Part shown: positions 37,210-46,867 of the stretch, piece after piece | How the letters are laid out: the number at the start of each line of letters is the position of its first letter | How positions within the stretch are numbered: the stretch's first letter is position 1 | Origin: CAWAHD01 sp963781785 | GTDB lineage: Bacteria > Planctomycetota > Planctomycetia > Isosphaerales > Isosphaeraceae | Reading direction: 5' to 3' | DNA: 64,000 nt | NCBI GenBank assembly: GCA_963781785.1 | Contig: CAWAHD010000005.1 | Location: 1,736,001 to 1,800,000, forward strand | Made by a program: the position numbers and the translations under genes | The notes under the pieces: model-generated | What the model saw: only the letters and a program-made list of their open reading frames with translations | Database searches by the model: none | What the model was told of the DNA's origin: nothing

Positions 37210-38680
37210 GTTCCCGGCCGGCGACGATGGGACGGCCACCTTCAGCGTCACGCTCAAGACCGCCGGCAGCCAGTCGATCACCGCGACCGATACGACGACG
37301 TCGGCAACCACCGGCACGCTCTCCGGGATCAGCGTCAGCCCGACCACCGCTAGCCAGCTCGTCGTGTCTGGCCTTTCGTCCAGCGCAACGGCTGGCGCGG
37401 CCGAGTCATTCACAGTCACCGCGAAGGATCCCTACGGCAACGTGGCGACCGGCTACACCGGCACCGTCCAGTTCACCAGCAGCGACACGGCGGCCACCCT
37501 GCCGGCGAACTCTACCTTGAATCACGGGGTGGGAAACTTCTCGGTCACGTTCAACACGGCCGGCACGCAGTCGCTGACCGTGACCGACACAACCTCGGGC
37601 ATCACCGCCACCCAGTCAGGTATCACCGTCGCACCGGCGGCCCCGATCAACCTGACCGCCAGTGCGGTCTCCTCGTCCCGGATCAATCTTTCCTGGACCG
37701 GGTCCAGCGGTGCGACGGGTTATATCATCCAGCAAAGCCTGAGTGGCACGACTGGCTTCACCCAGGTGGGGACAACCTCGGGTGGTACCAGCACCACGTT
37801 CGACCAGACCGGTCTGTCCGCGGGGACGACCTACTATTACCGTGTCATCGCGACACTGGGAACCATTGACTCGGCATACAGCAACGTGGCCAGCGCGACG
37901 ACTACGGGCACCGCGGCGAGTCCCGATACGATCTGGAGCAACTCCTACGTCCCGCCCGAGAACGCCTATAGCTCCGGCTCGTACGAGGTCGGTGTGAAGT
38001 TCGAGTCCAGCGTGGCCGGAAATGTCACGGGAATCCGGTTCTACAAGCAGACGTGGATGGGCGGGTACCTGCACGTCGGCCATCTCTGGTCATCGACCGG
38101 GACGCTCTTGGCGACGGCGACGTTCACGAGTGAGACGTCGTACGGCTGGCAGCAGGTCAACCTTTCCACGCCGGTGGCGATCCAGGCCAATACGGTCTAC
38201 ATCGCCTCGTTCTCGACGGGTGGGGGCTATTTCGGCATCACCACCAGCTTCTTCACCTCCGGAGGGGTCACGAGCGGGCCGCTCGAGGCCCTGCCGAGCA
38301 GCGTCTCCGGCGGCGACGGCGTGTATAATCGCTCCGGCCAGTTCCCGGATTACAACGGCAGCGGCATGAACTTCTGGGCCGATGTTGCGTTCAGCCCGAC
38401 GTCCTCCGGAAGCGTGGCAACCAAAGGCTCTGCGCCGGGGTCGCAGCCGATCACGGTGGGTCGCTTCGGTTCGGGCGCCTTGGCCACCACCGGCCAATCC
38501 GGTCGCCTGGTAAATGCGGTAACGGCACCGACGCCGGCGGGCCCGGCGCGGTACGTCGCCAGCTTCGCCGCGACGACGCCCACATTCATGGGAGCTTTGC
38601 CCAATCAACCTGCCTTCCCGCAGATCGGCACGATCGGCTCTTTGTTCAAGAAGTCGCCCGGGGGATTCGGGTCAGTTTAA
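37046..38680 (+). CDS. S53 peptidase A, C-terminal segment with Ig-like, Fn3 and DUF4082 domains
   Basis: A 544-residue segment continuing the peptidase after the frame switch (VDTLVLSGPSSATAGSSFSI). Two Ig/filamin-like repeats come first (SFTVTAKDPYGNVATGYTGT), then a fibronectin type III domain (APINLTASAVSSSRINLSWT), then a DUF4082 domain (SYEVGVKFESSVAGNVTGIR; GYFGITTSFFTSGG), a carbohydrate-related module often at the end of surface proteins. No obvious anchor follows. The stop overlaps the stop of the convergent peptidase gene by 9 bases. An isolated start at GTG 37364 seems unnecessary. Confidence 0.8.
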   Translation, partial: VDTLVLSGPSSATAGSSFSITVSAEKPGGGTDTSYTGTIAFTSSDSQAGLPSNFKFPAGDDGTATFSVTLKTAGSQSITATDTTTSATTGTLSGISVSPTTASQLVVSGLSSSATAGAAESFTVTAKDPYGNVATGYTGTVQFTSSDTAATLPANSTLNHGVGNFSVTFNTAGTQSLTVTDTTSGITATQSGITVAPAAPINLTASAVSSSRINLSWTGSSGATGYIIQQSLSGTTGFTQVGTTSGGTSTTFDQTGLSAGTTYYYRVIATLGTIDSAYSNVASATTTGTAASPDTIWSNSYVPPENAYSSGSYEVGVKFESSVAGNVTGIRFYKQTWMGGYLHVGHLWSSTGTLLATATFTSETSYGWQQVNLSTPVAIQANTVYIASFSTGGGYFGITTSFFTSGGVTSGPLEALPSSVSGGDGVYNRSGQFPDYNGSGMNFWADVAFSPTSSGSVATKGSAPGSQPITVGRFGSGALATTGQSGRLVNAVTAPTPAGPARYVASFAATTPTFMGALPNQPAFPQIGTIGSLFKKSPGGFGSV

Positions 38681-41659
38681 GGGTGACACCCGGGCGTGAA
38701 TTGTCGTGGCCCTCGCCTTCGACACAGCAGGGAGGGCCGTCACCGACAATCTCCGCGCCGCCGCAGGCGAGATCTTGAACGCACTGGAAAGCGCGCCCGT
38801 CAGTCCGCTGGCTGTCACGCGGAGCGTGTTGCGCTGTCGGGCCCTGGTCAACCTCAAGCCGGAAAACGTGGCCACGCCGCCCACCGCCGTGACCGTGAGC
38901 GTGCCGTGGAGCTTTCCACCACCTGGCTTGCCCACCAAGGTGATGGTCACGCTCCCGTTGAAGCTGGGGACCAGATTACCGGATGCGTCCACGACCGCGA
39001 CAGTGATGCCGAACGCTTGATTGGCGGCAACACTCGCCAGCGGCTGAGCGGTCACGACCAGCCGCGCGGCCGGCGGATCGACGACAGTGATCGCCGGCGT
39101 GCTTGCCGCGGCAAACCCGCTGGCGGTCGCCAGGATGGAGTAACCAGACCCGGCCACGTTCAACGTCAAGCCATAAAACGTCACCTGGCCATCGATCGCC
39201 GGCAGCGTCAGGTTTCCGCCGAGAGTCGCGCCTGTGGGGTTGGCGGCGAGAGCGAGCGTCACGTACCCCGTGAAGTTTGTCTCCGTCATGTCCTGGGAAT
39301 TCTCGGCGTCGACGGTGACCTCGAAGACGCCTCCGGTCAAGACCGGACCCGGTTGGGCAAAGATCGCCAGGTGCGGAACCGCTCCGGCTGACACCGTGAT
39401 CGGGTCTGTCGTCGCGGCGGTCAATCCGCTGGCAGTCGCTCGGAGCACGTAGCCGGTGCCGGCGACGTTGATCGAAAGTCCCGTGAGCGTGGCCACGCCG
39501 CCCACCGCCGTCACGGTGAGCGCACCACCCAGTTCCGCTCCACCGGGGTCATTCGCCAGTGCAATCGTCACACTGCCGCTATAACTGGAAACCAGGTTGC
39601 CAGAGGCATCCGCCACCGTGACTGTCAACCCGAAGCCGGTGCCGGCGGGAGTACTGGCGGGAGGCTGCGCGGTCACGACGAGCTGCGTGGCCGTGGGCGT
39701 TACATCCAGTGCTGCTGTCGAGGCGGACGTGAGGCCGCTGCTCGTCACCTGAAACGTGTAGCCGGTACCGGCCCGGTCGAGCACAAACCCGCTGAAGGCC
39801 GCGACACCCCTGGTCGCCGCGACGGTGGTCGTGCCGCTGAGTGCACCCCCGCCGGGGTCGGCCTTGAGCGCAGCCGTCACGCTGCCGCTGAAATCTGTCG
39901 CCAGGTTGCCAAACACGTCCAGAGCCGACACGATCATCCCGAAGCTGGTGCCGGCGGCCAACGTTCCTGGAGGCGGGGTCGTCACCGCCAGGTCGGCGGC
40001 GGGGCCGGCTGCCACGCTGAAGGCGTCGGTGGTCGTGGAGGCGAGGCCTTTCTGGGTCACGTCGAGTGTGCAACCGGTACCCGCAGTGTCGAGCATCAAC
40101 CCCGTGAAGATCGCAACGCCCTGGACGACCGTGACCGTCGAGTTGCCGCCGAGCAATGCTCCCCCGGGCCCTGACCCCAGGGCGAGTGTCACGCTGCCGC
40201 TCGAGGTTGCCGCCAGGTTTCCGAACGAGTCCTCGACCGACACGGTCAGCCCGAAGCTGCTGCCGGCGGTGGTCGTCGCCGGGGGCTCTATGGTCACGGC
40301 GAGCTCGGCGGCCGCCCCGGGTGTGACGTTCAACCCGCCGAGCGTCGCGGTCATGCTGCCGCTCTCGACCTGAAGCGCGTAGCCCGTGCCAACCGTGTCG
40401 AGCGAGAGGCCTGTGAACGCGGCCACGCCCTGGAGGGCTGTGATCGCGGTCGCCCCGTTGAGTGCACTCCCGACTGGGCCAGATGCCAGTGCGATGCTCA
40501 CAATGTTGTCGAAGGTAGTGGCCAGGTTGCCAAATGCGTCCTCGGCGGAGACGGTCAGTCCGAAGCCGCTGCCGGCGGTCATCGTCCCCGGGGGCGGGAC
40601 CGTCACCACCAGTCGCACCGCCGGCGCGGGCGTCACACTCATCGCGCTGGTCGTCGTGGTCAGCCCGCCCTCGCTCGCCTGGAGAGTGTAGCCGGAGCCG
40701 GTCGTGTCGAGCACCAGCCCGGCGAACGCGGCGACGCCCTGGCTGGCCGTGGTGGAAAGGTTGCCGGAGAGCGCAACCGTCGAGGAGACAAGAGCGATGT
40801 TGATCGTGCCGTAGAAGGAGGTCTCCACATTCCCGTACGTGTCCTCCGCGGAGACAGCCAGCCCGAACGGCGTGCCCGCGGTCGTGGTGAGCGGAGGCGG
40901 GCTGGACACCACCAGTTGTGCGACCGGCCCCGGCGTTATGCTCAGCGGTTCGGTCGTCGTGCCGGCCAGGAGACCGCTGCTCACCAGGAACGTATAGCTG
41001 CCGGCCTCGTTGAGCGAGAGCCCCGTGAAGATGGCCACGCCGTTTGCGGCCGTGACGGTGAGCCGGCCGCCCAGGTTGCTCCCGCCGGGGCCGCTCGCGA
41101 GTGCGATCGACACACTGCCGCTATAGCTTTCGACCACGTCGTCCAGGGCATCGTCAACCGAGACGGTCAGCCCGAAGCTGGCACCCGCGCTCACGCTGGT
41201 CGGGGGTTGAGAGGTCACCACGACCTGCGTGGCCGCAGGAGTCACGTCGAAAGTACCGGTCGTCGCGGTGGCCAGACCGGTGCTGGTCGCCTGGAGCGTG
41301 TCGTCGGTGCTCGCCACATTGATCGACAGGCCGGCGAAGGCGGCAACGCCCTGGACGGCCGTGACCGTGGCAGTGCCAGATAGGGTACCGCCGCCGGGGT
41401 TGTTGGCCAGCACCACGGTCACGCTGCCGCTATAGGTGGTGTCAACATTGCCGTAGATGTCTTCGGCCGAGATCGTGAGCCCGAAGCTGGTGTCGATGGC
41501 CACGGCGCCCTCGGGCTGGGTCGTCACGGCCAGCTCCGCGGCGGGCCCGGGAGTGACATTGATAAACGAAGTGGCCGCGGCCGTGATTCCGACCCCGCTC
41601 GCCTGGATCATATACCCTGGGCTGGCCGTGTTGATCGACAAGCCGCTGAAAACGGCCAC
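38672..41659 (-). CDS. S53 peptidase B, C-terminal segment with about nine Ig-like repeats
   Basis: A 995-residue segment of ~85-100-residue repeats, each starting like LAVTTQPEGAVAIDTSFGLT and ISAEDIYGNVDTTYSGSVTV and ending near VAAFAGLSINVAS. Nine full units are counted (LVVTSQPPTS..., LVVSSPPPLT..., LVVTVPPPGT... and so on). They resemble filamin/invasin-type Ig folds seen in adhesive stalks. The last residues are basic (KARATTIHARVSPLN). The segment begins in a third frame after two 1-nt insertions at ~41788-41793 and ~41715-41720; before this a tenth repeat starts with LVVSAQPPPSLPAGRPFGF. Confidence 0.82.
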   Translation of the reverse strand: MAVFSGLSINTASPGYMIQASGVGITAAATSFINVTPGPAAELAVTTQPEGAVAIDTSFGLTISAEDIYGNVDTTYSGSVTVVLANNPGGGTLSGTATVTAVQGVAAFAGLSINVASTDDTLQATSTGLATATTGTFDVTPAATQVVVTSQPPTSVSAGASFGLTVSVDDALDDVVESYSGSVSIALASGPGGSNLGGRLTVTAANGVAIFTGLSLNEAGSYTFLVSSGLLAGTTTEPLSITPGPVAQLVVSSPPPLTTTAGTPFGLAVSAEDTYGNVETSFYGTINIALVSSTVALSGNLSTTASQGVAAFAGLVLDTTGSGYTLQASEGGLTTTTSAMSVTPAPAVRLVVTVPPPGTMTAGSGFGLTVSAEDAFGNLATTFDNIVSIALASGPVGSALNGATAITALQGVAAFTGLSLDTVGTGYALQVESGSMTATLGGLNVTPGAAAELAVTIEPPATTTAGSSFGLTVSVEDSFGNLAATSSGSVTLALGSGPGGALLGGNSTVTVVQGVAIFTGLMLDTAGTGCTLDVTQKGLASTTTDAFSVAAGPAADLAVTTPPPGTLAAGTSFGMIVSALDVFGNLATDFSGSVTAALKADPGGGALSGTTTVAATRGVAAFSGFVLDRAGTGYTFQVTSSGLTSASTAALDVTPTATQLVVTAQPPASTPAGTGFGLTVTVADASGNLVSSYSGSVTIALANDPGGAELGGALTVTAVGGVATLTGLSINVAGTGYVLRATASGLTAATTDPITVSAGAVPHLAIFAQPGPVLTGGVFEVTVDAENSQDMTETNFTGYVTLALAANPTGATLGGNLTLPAIDGQVTFYGLTLNVAGSGYSILATASGFAAASTPAITVVDPPAARLVVTAQPLASVAANQAFGITVAVVDASGNLVPSFNGSVTITLVGKPGGGKLHGTLTVTAVGGVATFSGLRLTRARQRNTLRVTASGLTGALSSAFKISPAAARRLSVTALPAVSKARATTIHARVSPLN

Positions 41660-43071
41660 GCCGTTTGAGGCCGTGGCGAGGAGCGTGCCCCGGAGCGGCG
41701 CCCCGCCGGGGTTGCTTCTCGAGCGCGATGGTCACGCTGCCGTCGAACGATGTCTCGACATCGCCGAAGCGGTCGAGCGCGGTGACCGCGGAAACCGAAC
41801 GGTCTACCCGCCGGCAGACTTGGCGGAGGCTGCGCGCTCACCACCAGTTGGCTGCCCAGCTCGTACGAGGCCAGGTCCGACACCACGAGGTTGGCTAGAG
41901 GCGTGCCCAGGCCGGTGACGAGATCGTAACCGGGGCCGGCGCTATAACTGCCGTTATTACCGCTCGTGATGTCCTGGAAATCGCCCGAGGGCAATGAGTA
42001 GAGTGCGGGCAGGGTCTGGCTCGGGCCGTCGAGCGGCGTCCCTCCCGCGGCGACCCGCCCCTGGTCGGCGATCGCGATCAAACCCGCCCAGCAGGCCGCC
42101 GACAGGCTGGTCCCGCCCAGTTGAACCCAGGGAGTCGAGAAGCCGTTGTTGTACGAGTCATAGACCGACACCCCGGTGGCCGGATCGGCGTCGAACGAGA
42201 CGTCGGGAATGGTCCGGAAGCCGGTGCTCTGAACACCCTGCTGATACGCCGGCTCGGTCCCGTACGGACTGGTGCCGCCCCCACCGCCACTGTTCGACCA
42301 TCCCTGTTCGCTCACATACGGCGCGGCAATATCGGCCGGATCGAGAGTCAGGCTGGTGCCGCCCACGGCGATCACGTTGCTGGAGTACGAAGAGAACCAA
42401 CCGGGGGATCCCGCGTCGCCCGTGGGAGCCACGAAACTGACCCCCTGGTGCCCGGCCGGCGTCGTGCACGCTTGTTCGACCAGAGATAGGCTGGGGGCTG
42501 ATCCCGAGCTCTGGTTCATCGAGACGACCGAGACGCCGGGGAGGCTTTCGGCAGTCGTGACTCCGGTCAAGAGGTCGGCTGCGCTATCCGAATTGCACTC
42601 GACCAGGATGATGCTGGCCCCCGGAGCGATCGCATGCGCCCATTCCACATCGAGAGCTTCGGTGCTCTCCCAGGCACCGGATGGGTCGGTGGCGGGTCTG
42701 GGGATCGTGTTGGTGCCGCCGATGTCCGTCCCGTATTCGTTGATTACGGTGAAGCTCGCTGGATCGGCCAGATGGAACTCCTGGTCGAATTCGGCCAGGT
42801 CGCTGGTGCTGAAATTGGAAGATTTGCTGTCGGTGAATGCCGGATTGAGATCGGCGCAGACAATGGCGATGGTCTGGCCCGAGCCGTCTCCCTGGGTTGT
42901 TCCGAAGGCGATCTGGTTGATCCCGTACGCCGCACGGATCTGTGGCGGGGTGTAACCGACGGGCGACGACGCACCCGCCGGTGCCAGGCGGATCTCCAGG
43001 TGTTCCAGGCTCGGGCGTAGCGATCGCTTCGGAAATAACCGGCGCGGCCGTTCTGTTCGCAAACGAAACAC
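41608..43071 (-). CDS. S53 (sedolisin) peptidase B, N-terminal segment; LEPR-XLL-type surface protein
   Basis: GTG 43071 is preferred: GGAGGAGA lies 4-6 bases upstream, and no ATG gives a better start. N-terminal motif: RSLRPSLEHLEIRLAPAG. S53 landmarks: YTPPQIRAAYGINQIAFGTT, TGDAGSPGWFSS (oxyanion Asp), GGTSLSAACWAGLIAIAD (Ser) and AGPGYDLVTGLGTPLANLVV. In the acid-base stretch, WESTEALDVEWAHAIAPGAS, the Asp is present but the position four residues before it is Thr, where peptidase A has Glu. This may lower or abolish activity. Valid coding ends at ~41790, where a frame switch leads toward the next segment, so residues beyond that are not real. Confidence 0.85.
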   Translation of the reverse strand: MFRLRTERPRRLFPKRSLRPSLEHLEIRLAPAGASSPVGYTPPQIRAAYGINQIAFGTTQGDGSGQTIAIVCADLNPAFTDSKSSNFSTSDLAEFDQEFHLADPASFTVINEYGTDIGGTNTIPRPATDPSGAWESTEALDVEWAHAIAPGASIILVECNSDSAADLLTGVTTAESLPGVSVVSMNQSSGSAPSLSLVEQACTTPAGHQGVSFVAPTGDAGSPGWFSSYSSNVIAVGGTSLTLDPADIAAPYVSEQGWSNSGGGGGTSPYGTEPAYQQGVQSTGFRTIPDVSFDADPATGVSVYDSYNNGFSTPWVQLGGTSLSAACWAGLIAIADQGRVAAGGTPLDGPSQTLPALYSLPSGDFQDITSGNNGSYSAGPGYDLVTGLGTPLANLVVSDLASYELGSQLVVSAQPPPSLPAGRPFGFRGHRARPLRRCRDIVRRQRDHRAREATPAGRRSGARSSPRPQTAWPFSAACRSTRPAQGI

Positions 43072-43190
43072 GTGCTCTCCTCCAGGTGCGCAGCAGCAAA
43101 GACCTGATGGAGAACAGTAGGACACCGATCGGGGGAACGCCGTTCAGGCGGGGTGGGTTCTGGCGAGTGCGACTCATTTCGCGGAGGAGA

Positions 43191-43579
43191 TCATAGAGCG
43201 CTCTGGGTTACGGAGTCGGCGCCGCCCAGATCGTCGAGCCCGAACAACGGGCGGATTTCGACCTCGCCATCCATGTTGTCGGGATTGGGACAGCGCATGA
43301 CCCACTCGATCGCCTCTTCCATCGAGTTCACCTCCCACAGCCAGTACCCCGCGATCAGCTCCTTGGTCTCGGCGAAGGGGCCATCGATCACCGTGCGGTT
43401 CCCGCCCGCGAATCGGACGCGCTTTCCCTTGCGCTCGGGTGGAGCCCCTCGCCCGCCAGCATTACACCCGCATTCACGAGCTCTTCGTCGAACTTTCCCA
43501 TTTCGGTGATGAGTTGCTGGCTCGGCATGGTGCCCGCCTCGGAATCCTTGGTCGCTTTGATGATCACCATGACTCGCAT
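43191..43579 (-). pseudogene. YciI-related protein, single frameshift
   Basis: Starts at ATG 43579. The first frame reads MRVMVIIKATKDSEAGTMPS, KFDEELVNAGVMLAGEGLHP and then diverges; another frame resumes with KGKRVRFAGGNRTVIDGPFA, ELIAGYWLWEVNSMEEAIEW and EVEIRPLF. One missing base in GCGCAAGG at 43429-43433 explains the break. The intact ~130-residue form is the common DGPF-type YCII-related protein, often encoded beside ECF sigma factors. No such sigma gene is adjacent here. Role unknown. Confidence 0.75.
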
Positions 43580-43741
43580 CGTCGCAGCTCCTTCTGGTCT
43601 CGGGTCTGGCGCCAAGCTTCCGGACGGCGTCTACCGGACAACCCCCCCTCTGATGTTACATCGAACGAAGGTGATCCAGATCGACGGGCCGAGCATGATT
43701 TAAACAAACGGCGCAATTGCATTCGGTGCGTCGATCGCCGG

Positions 43742-44515
43742 TCAAGTTCTTTTCTCCACAAATTCCGACTCGACACGCTGTTCATACCATTTCAGCCCGC
43801 CGGGGAGAGCCAGCGCCGCGTATTCCAGATGAATGACGCGGCGATGGCCGGGTCCAGTCCCGGAAGCCGAGGCGTGCAAGAGCAGTGGCCGCATCACGAC
43901 CACTCCGCCGGCGGGGACGAGGCAGTCGACTGCCAGCACACCGGCACGCGCGGCCCAGGCTGCAAGGGCGCCGGCATCCAGCCTGCCGGCGGCATGCGAG
44001 CCGGGCAAGACTCGCAGCGGGCCGTTCCCGGGCCCGCAATCGTCGAGGTGAAGGCGTATGGTCAGCATCCGCGCCAGCAGATCCGCGGGAGCGTGAACGT
44101 GCGGGATCCCCGCCTTGAGCGTCCAGGGGCCGAAGCCCGGAACCTCTCTGCGAGCCTGCACTGCAATCGTCACGTCCTGGTGCCAGGGAAGGTTCCAGTT
44201 AGCCGTGGGAGTCTTGTCGAAAAAGAGCCCGCGCACGGCGAATGCACCTGGACCCAGGATCGCTTCCGCGATCTGGAGCAGCTCCGGCGACCGCGCCAGG
44301 CGGCGTACCTCGGCGATCCGCCAGAGCAGGTCGCGCCCGCCATACAATTCGCCAGCGCGATCGAGCGCGCCATCGTGACCGGCCTTGGCGTACTCCCCGG
44401 TCGCTTCGACGAGCGCCGTCAAGGAGTCGGGCGTGACGACTGCTTCAATGATCGCGAACCCATCGCGATCGAAGCTCTCCCGCCACATTGGGCTGGATCC
44501 TGAACTCAGGGCCAT
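43742..44515 (-). CDS. Phytanoyl-CoA dioxygenase (PhyH) family protein
   Basis: A 257-residue Fe(II)/2-oxoglutarate-dependent oxygenase. The iron site is WHQDVT (H112, D114) plus the distal His in MRPLLLHASASG (H214). The Arg in GHRRVIHLEYAA (R225) is placed to bind 2-oxoglutarate. N-terminal DRDGFAIIEAVVTPDSLTAL is the usual family opening. These enzymes hydroxylate varied small molecules, so the substrate is not predictable. It stands alone between the surface proteins and YciI-like gene. ATG 44515 is the only sensible start. Confidence 0.9.
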   Translation of the reverse strand: MALSSGSSPMWRESFDRDGFAIIEAVVTPDSLTALVEATGEYAKAGHDGALDRAGELYGGRDLLWRIAEVRRLARSPELLQIAEAILGPGAFAVRGLFFDKTPTANWNLPWHQDVTIAVQARREVPGFGPWTLKAGIPHVHAPADLLARMLTIRLHLDDCGPGNGPLRVLPGSHAAGRLDAGALAAWAARAGVLAVDCLVPAGGVVVMRPLLLHASASGTGPGHRRVIHLEYAALALPGGLKWYEQRVESEFVEKRT

Positions 44516-44593
44516 CGACGCGACTCCGCATGCCGTGGGCTGAACGTTGGATTGATGATACGTCGGCCCATCGAAGGCTTGAAGAGATTCGCC

Positions 44594-46867
44594 TCACGGG
44601 GTAATCGTGCCATCCACGTCGCTGTCCAGGGATGAGGCAAAATTCCCGATGATCGACGTGAAGTCAATGGTGGCCGTGGCGACCGTGAAGATTCCGCCGC
44701 CGGCACCGATACTGAGCGGATGAGGCGCTCCGGCCGCGCCAGCGACCGCGGTGCCGTTGGCCCCGCCGGGGCTGCCGCCCATGCCGGCAGTCGCCGAGCC
44801 GCCGGCTCCCGCACCGCCTCCCGAGGCAAGCAGTGCCTGGTTTGTCGTGATCACGTTGATGGCCTTCGATTGATGGGAGCCCTTCTTGGCGTGCAATCGC
44901 GGGTTGATCACGAGCTGCGCGGTGTTGGCGTTGTGAATGCCTCCGCCGATCCCGAAGCTGCTGAAGCCGCCGTCGCCGCCGGCTCCGCCATGCGCCGAGC
45001 CGCCCGTGCCGCCGGTCGCACCGTTGCCGCCGGAGCCGCCGGCCGCGGTCCCGCCGGCGGCCCCAACGCCGCCATTGCCGCTCTGGGCGCGGTTCGAGGT
45101 GAAGTTGACGGTGACACCCGTGAACATCGCCGTGCCGGCGTTGGAGAGCCCGCCGCCATCGGCGTCGCCAGCCCCGCCGCCGGCTCCGCCGGCGCCTCCG
45201 ATCGCCGCTCCGCCCGTGCCGCCGGTCGCATTCTGTCCACCGCCGCCATCGCCGGACTCGGCATTTCCGCCGCTGTTCCCGCTGCCGCCGTTGCCGCCGT
45301 TGGCCACGTTCGACGTGAATGCACTGGGCGCGGGATTCCTGGAGTTCTTCGCGGGTTTGAAGATCACGGTGCCACTGGCATCGTTGAACATTCCGCCGCC
45401 GAAGGCCTCGCCGCCCAAGCCGCCGTAGCCACCGCCGTTGGCGAGGGCCTCGCCGCCTGTGCCAGCGTTGCCGCCGGGGCTTCCACCGCCATTGCCGCCC
45501 TGGAAGCTGAGGGCCGTGCCGCCGGTACCGCCGCTGCCGCCCAGGTTTCCATCCGCGGTGTTGGACGTGATCAAGAGCCCGGTCGTCGCCGTGATAGTTG
45601 CGCCACCGCCGTTATAGACGCCGCCTCCCATCGCAGAGCCGCCCGCGCCGCCGGGTCCGCCGAGTCCTCCTTCACTGAAGCCCCCCGCTCCGCCAGAATC
45701 GCTGGAAGATCCGTTCCCTCCGCGAGCACCGATCCCGCTGCCGGCGGCTCCGCCGCTCCCCCCCGGACTACCGAGCGCATTGTTCGACGTCAATTGGGAT
45801 GATTTGCCTGAGAACAGCACTGTTCCGAGATTGTAGAGCCCGCCTCCCGTGCCAAATCCGCCCTCACCGCCGACCCCGCCGGCGCCACCGGTTCCTGTCC
45901 CACCCCGGCCGGTGGTTCCGTTCAAGTCGTTACCTCCATTTCCGCCGCTGCCCAGGAAGCCGGCGCCTCCGCGACCCCCATTCCCGCCGAACGCCGTGTT
46001 CACCGAGATCGTGGTCGCGGTGATCGAAAGATTGGCGCCCGGAGAATTGAATATCCCGCCGCCGAAGGCAGCGCCCCCGGCGCCGCCACTGCCGCCGGCA
46101 CCACCGACACCATTCTGGCCGTTTGTGCCAGCCGCCCCGATCGCCCCGCCGCCAAAGCCGCCGCTACCGCCAGTACCGCCGGGACCGCCGACAGCCACAT
46201 TGAGGCTGATCAGACTGTTCGAGATGCTCATCGAGCCGGCGGCATTGAGAATGCCGCCGCCTTCGGCCAGGCCGCCGGTTGTGCCGTTTGAGCCGTTGCC
46301 TCCGATCGTGCCGCCGCCCGATCCGTCCGCCCCGTTCAACCCCGCTGCGCCCACCGCGGTATTGTCCATGATTTGAACCGACGACAGCGTGACCTTTCCG
46401 CCCGAGTTCAAGAGCCCCGCGCCCAGGGCCGCACGGCCGTGCTCGATCGTCAGCTTCGAGATCGAGACCTTGCCGGAGAGCACCTGGAAGACGCGATCGA
46501 GATTATTGCCGTCGACGACGGTACCGGTCTCACTGGCGCCTTTGATCGTGATTTTTCCGTTGAGGTCGAGATCGCCGGTCGCACTGGCATCCTCGTTGGC
46601 CCCCGGAATTGTCAGTGTATACGTGCCGGCGGGCACGATGATCGTGCTGGAGCCCCCATGCGCATCGGCCGCCATGATCGCCGACCGTAGCGAGATGTGG
46701 CCCGAGGAATCCTTGCCGTTTCGAAAGTTGACCGCCACCGTATCAAGGGTCGTGTTGACCCGGAACGTCGAAAGTTGCAGCCGCTGTTCGAGCGTTTCCA
46801 GATTCGGGCACGTCCGCGTCGTCTTGCGGCTGGCAGTTCCGGTTCGATTTCCGCGATGAAGTGACAT
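44594..46867 (-). CDS. Gly-rich beta-helix surface protein (PGRS-like), LEPR-XLL-type
   Basis: A 757-residue protein. The N-terminus has CPNLETLEQRLQLSTFRV, another LEPR-XLL-like motif, then a CSLREA-like opening (GHISLRSAIMAADAHGGSST; IIVPAGTYTLTIPG). From about residue 170 it is almost wholly GGxGGxG repeats (GGPGGTGGSGGFGGGAIGAA) broken by short segments such as TATTISVNTAFGG and LLITSNTADGNLGG, which recur about every 80-90 residues as beta-helix rungs. It resembles the PE-PGRS proteins of mycobacteria in composition only. It is likely exported and surface-exposed. No catalytic motif is seen. Confidence 0.82.
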   Translation of the reverse strand: MSLHRGNRTGTASRKTTRTCPNLETLEQRLQLSTFRVNTTLDTVAVNFRNGKDSSGHISLRSAIMAADAHGGSSTIIVPAGTYTLTIPGANEDASATGDLDLNGKITIKGASETGTVVDGNNLDRVFQVLSGKVSISKLTIEHGRAALGAGLLNSGGKVTLSSVQIMDNTAVGAAGLNGADGSGGGTIGGNGSNGTTGGLAEGGGILNAAGSMSISNSLISLNVAVGGPGGTGGSGGFGGGAIGAAGTNGQNGVGGAGGSGGAGGAAFGGGIFNSPGANLSITATTISVNTAFGGNGGRGGAGFLGSGGNGGNDLNGTTGRGGTGTGGAGGVGGEGGFGTGGGLYNLGTVLFSGKSSQLTSNNALGSPGGSGGAAGSGIGARGGNGSSSDSGGAGGFSEGGLGGPGGAGGSAMGGGVYNGGGATITATTGLLITSNTADGNLGGSGGTGGTALSFQGGNGGGSPGGNAGTGGEALANGGGYGGLGGEAFGGGMFNDASGTVIFKPAKNSRNPAPSAFTSNVANGGNGGSGNSGGNAESGDGGGGQNATGGTGGAAIGGAGGAGGGAGDADGGGLSNAGTAMFTGVTVNFTSNRAQSGNGGVGAAGGTAAGGSGGNGATGGTGGSAHGGAGGDGGFSSFGIGGGIHNANTAQLVINPRLHAKKGSHQSKAINVITTNQALLASGGGAGAGGSATAGMGGSPGGANGTAVAGAAGAPHPLSIGAGGGIFTVATATIDFTSIIGNFASSLDSDVDGTITP

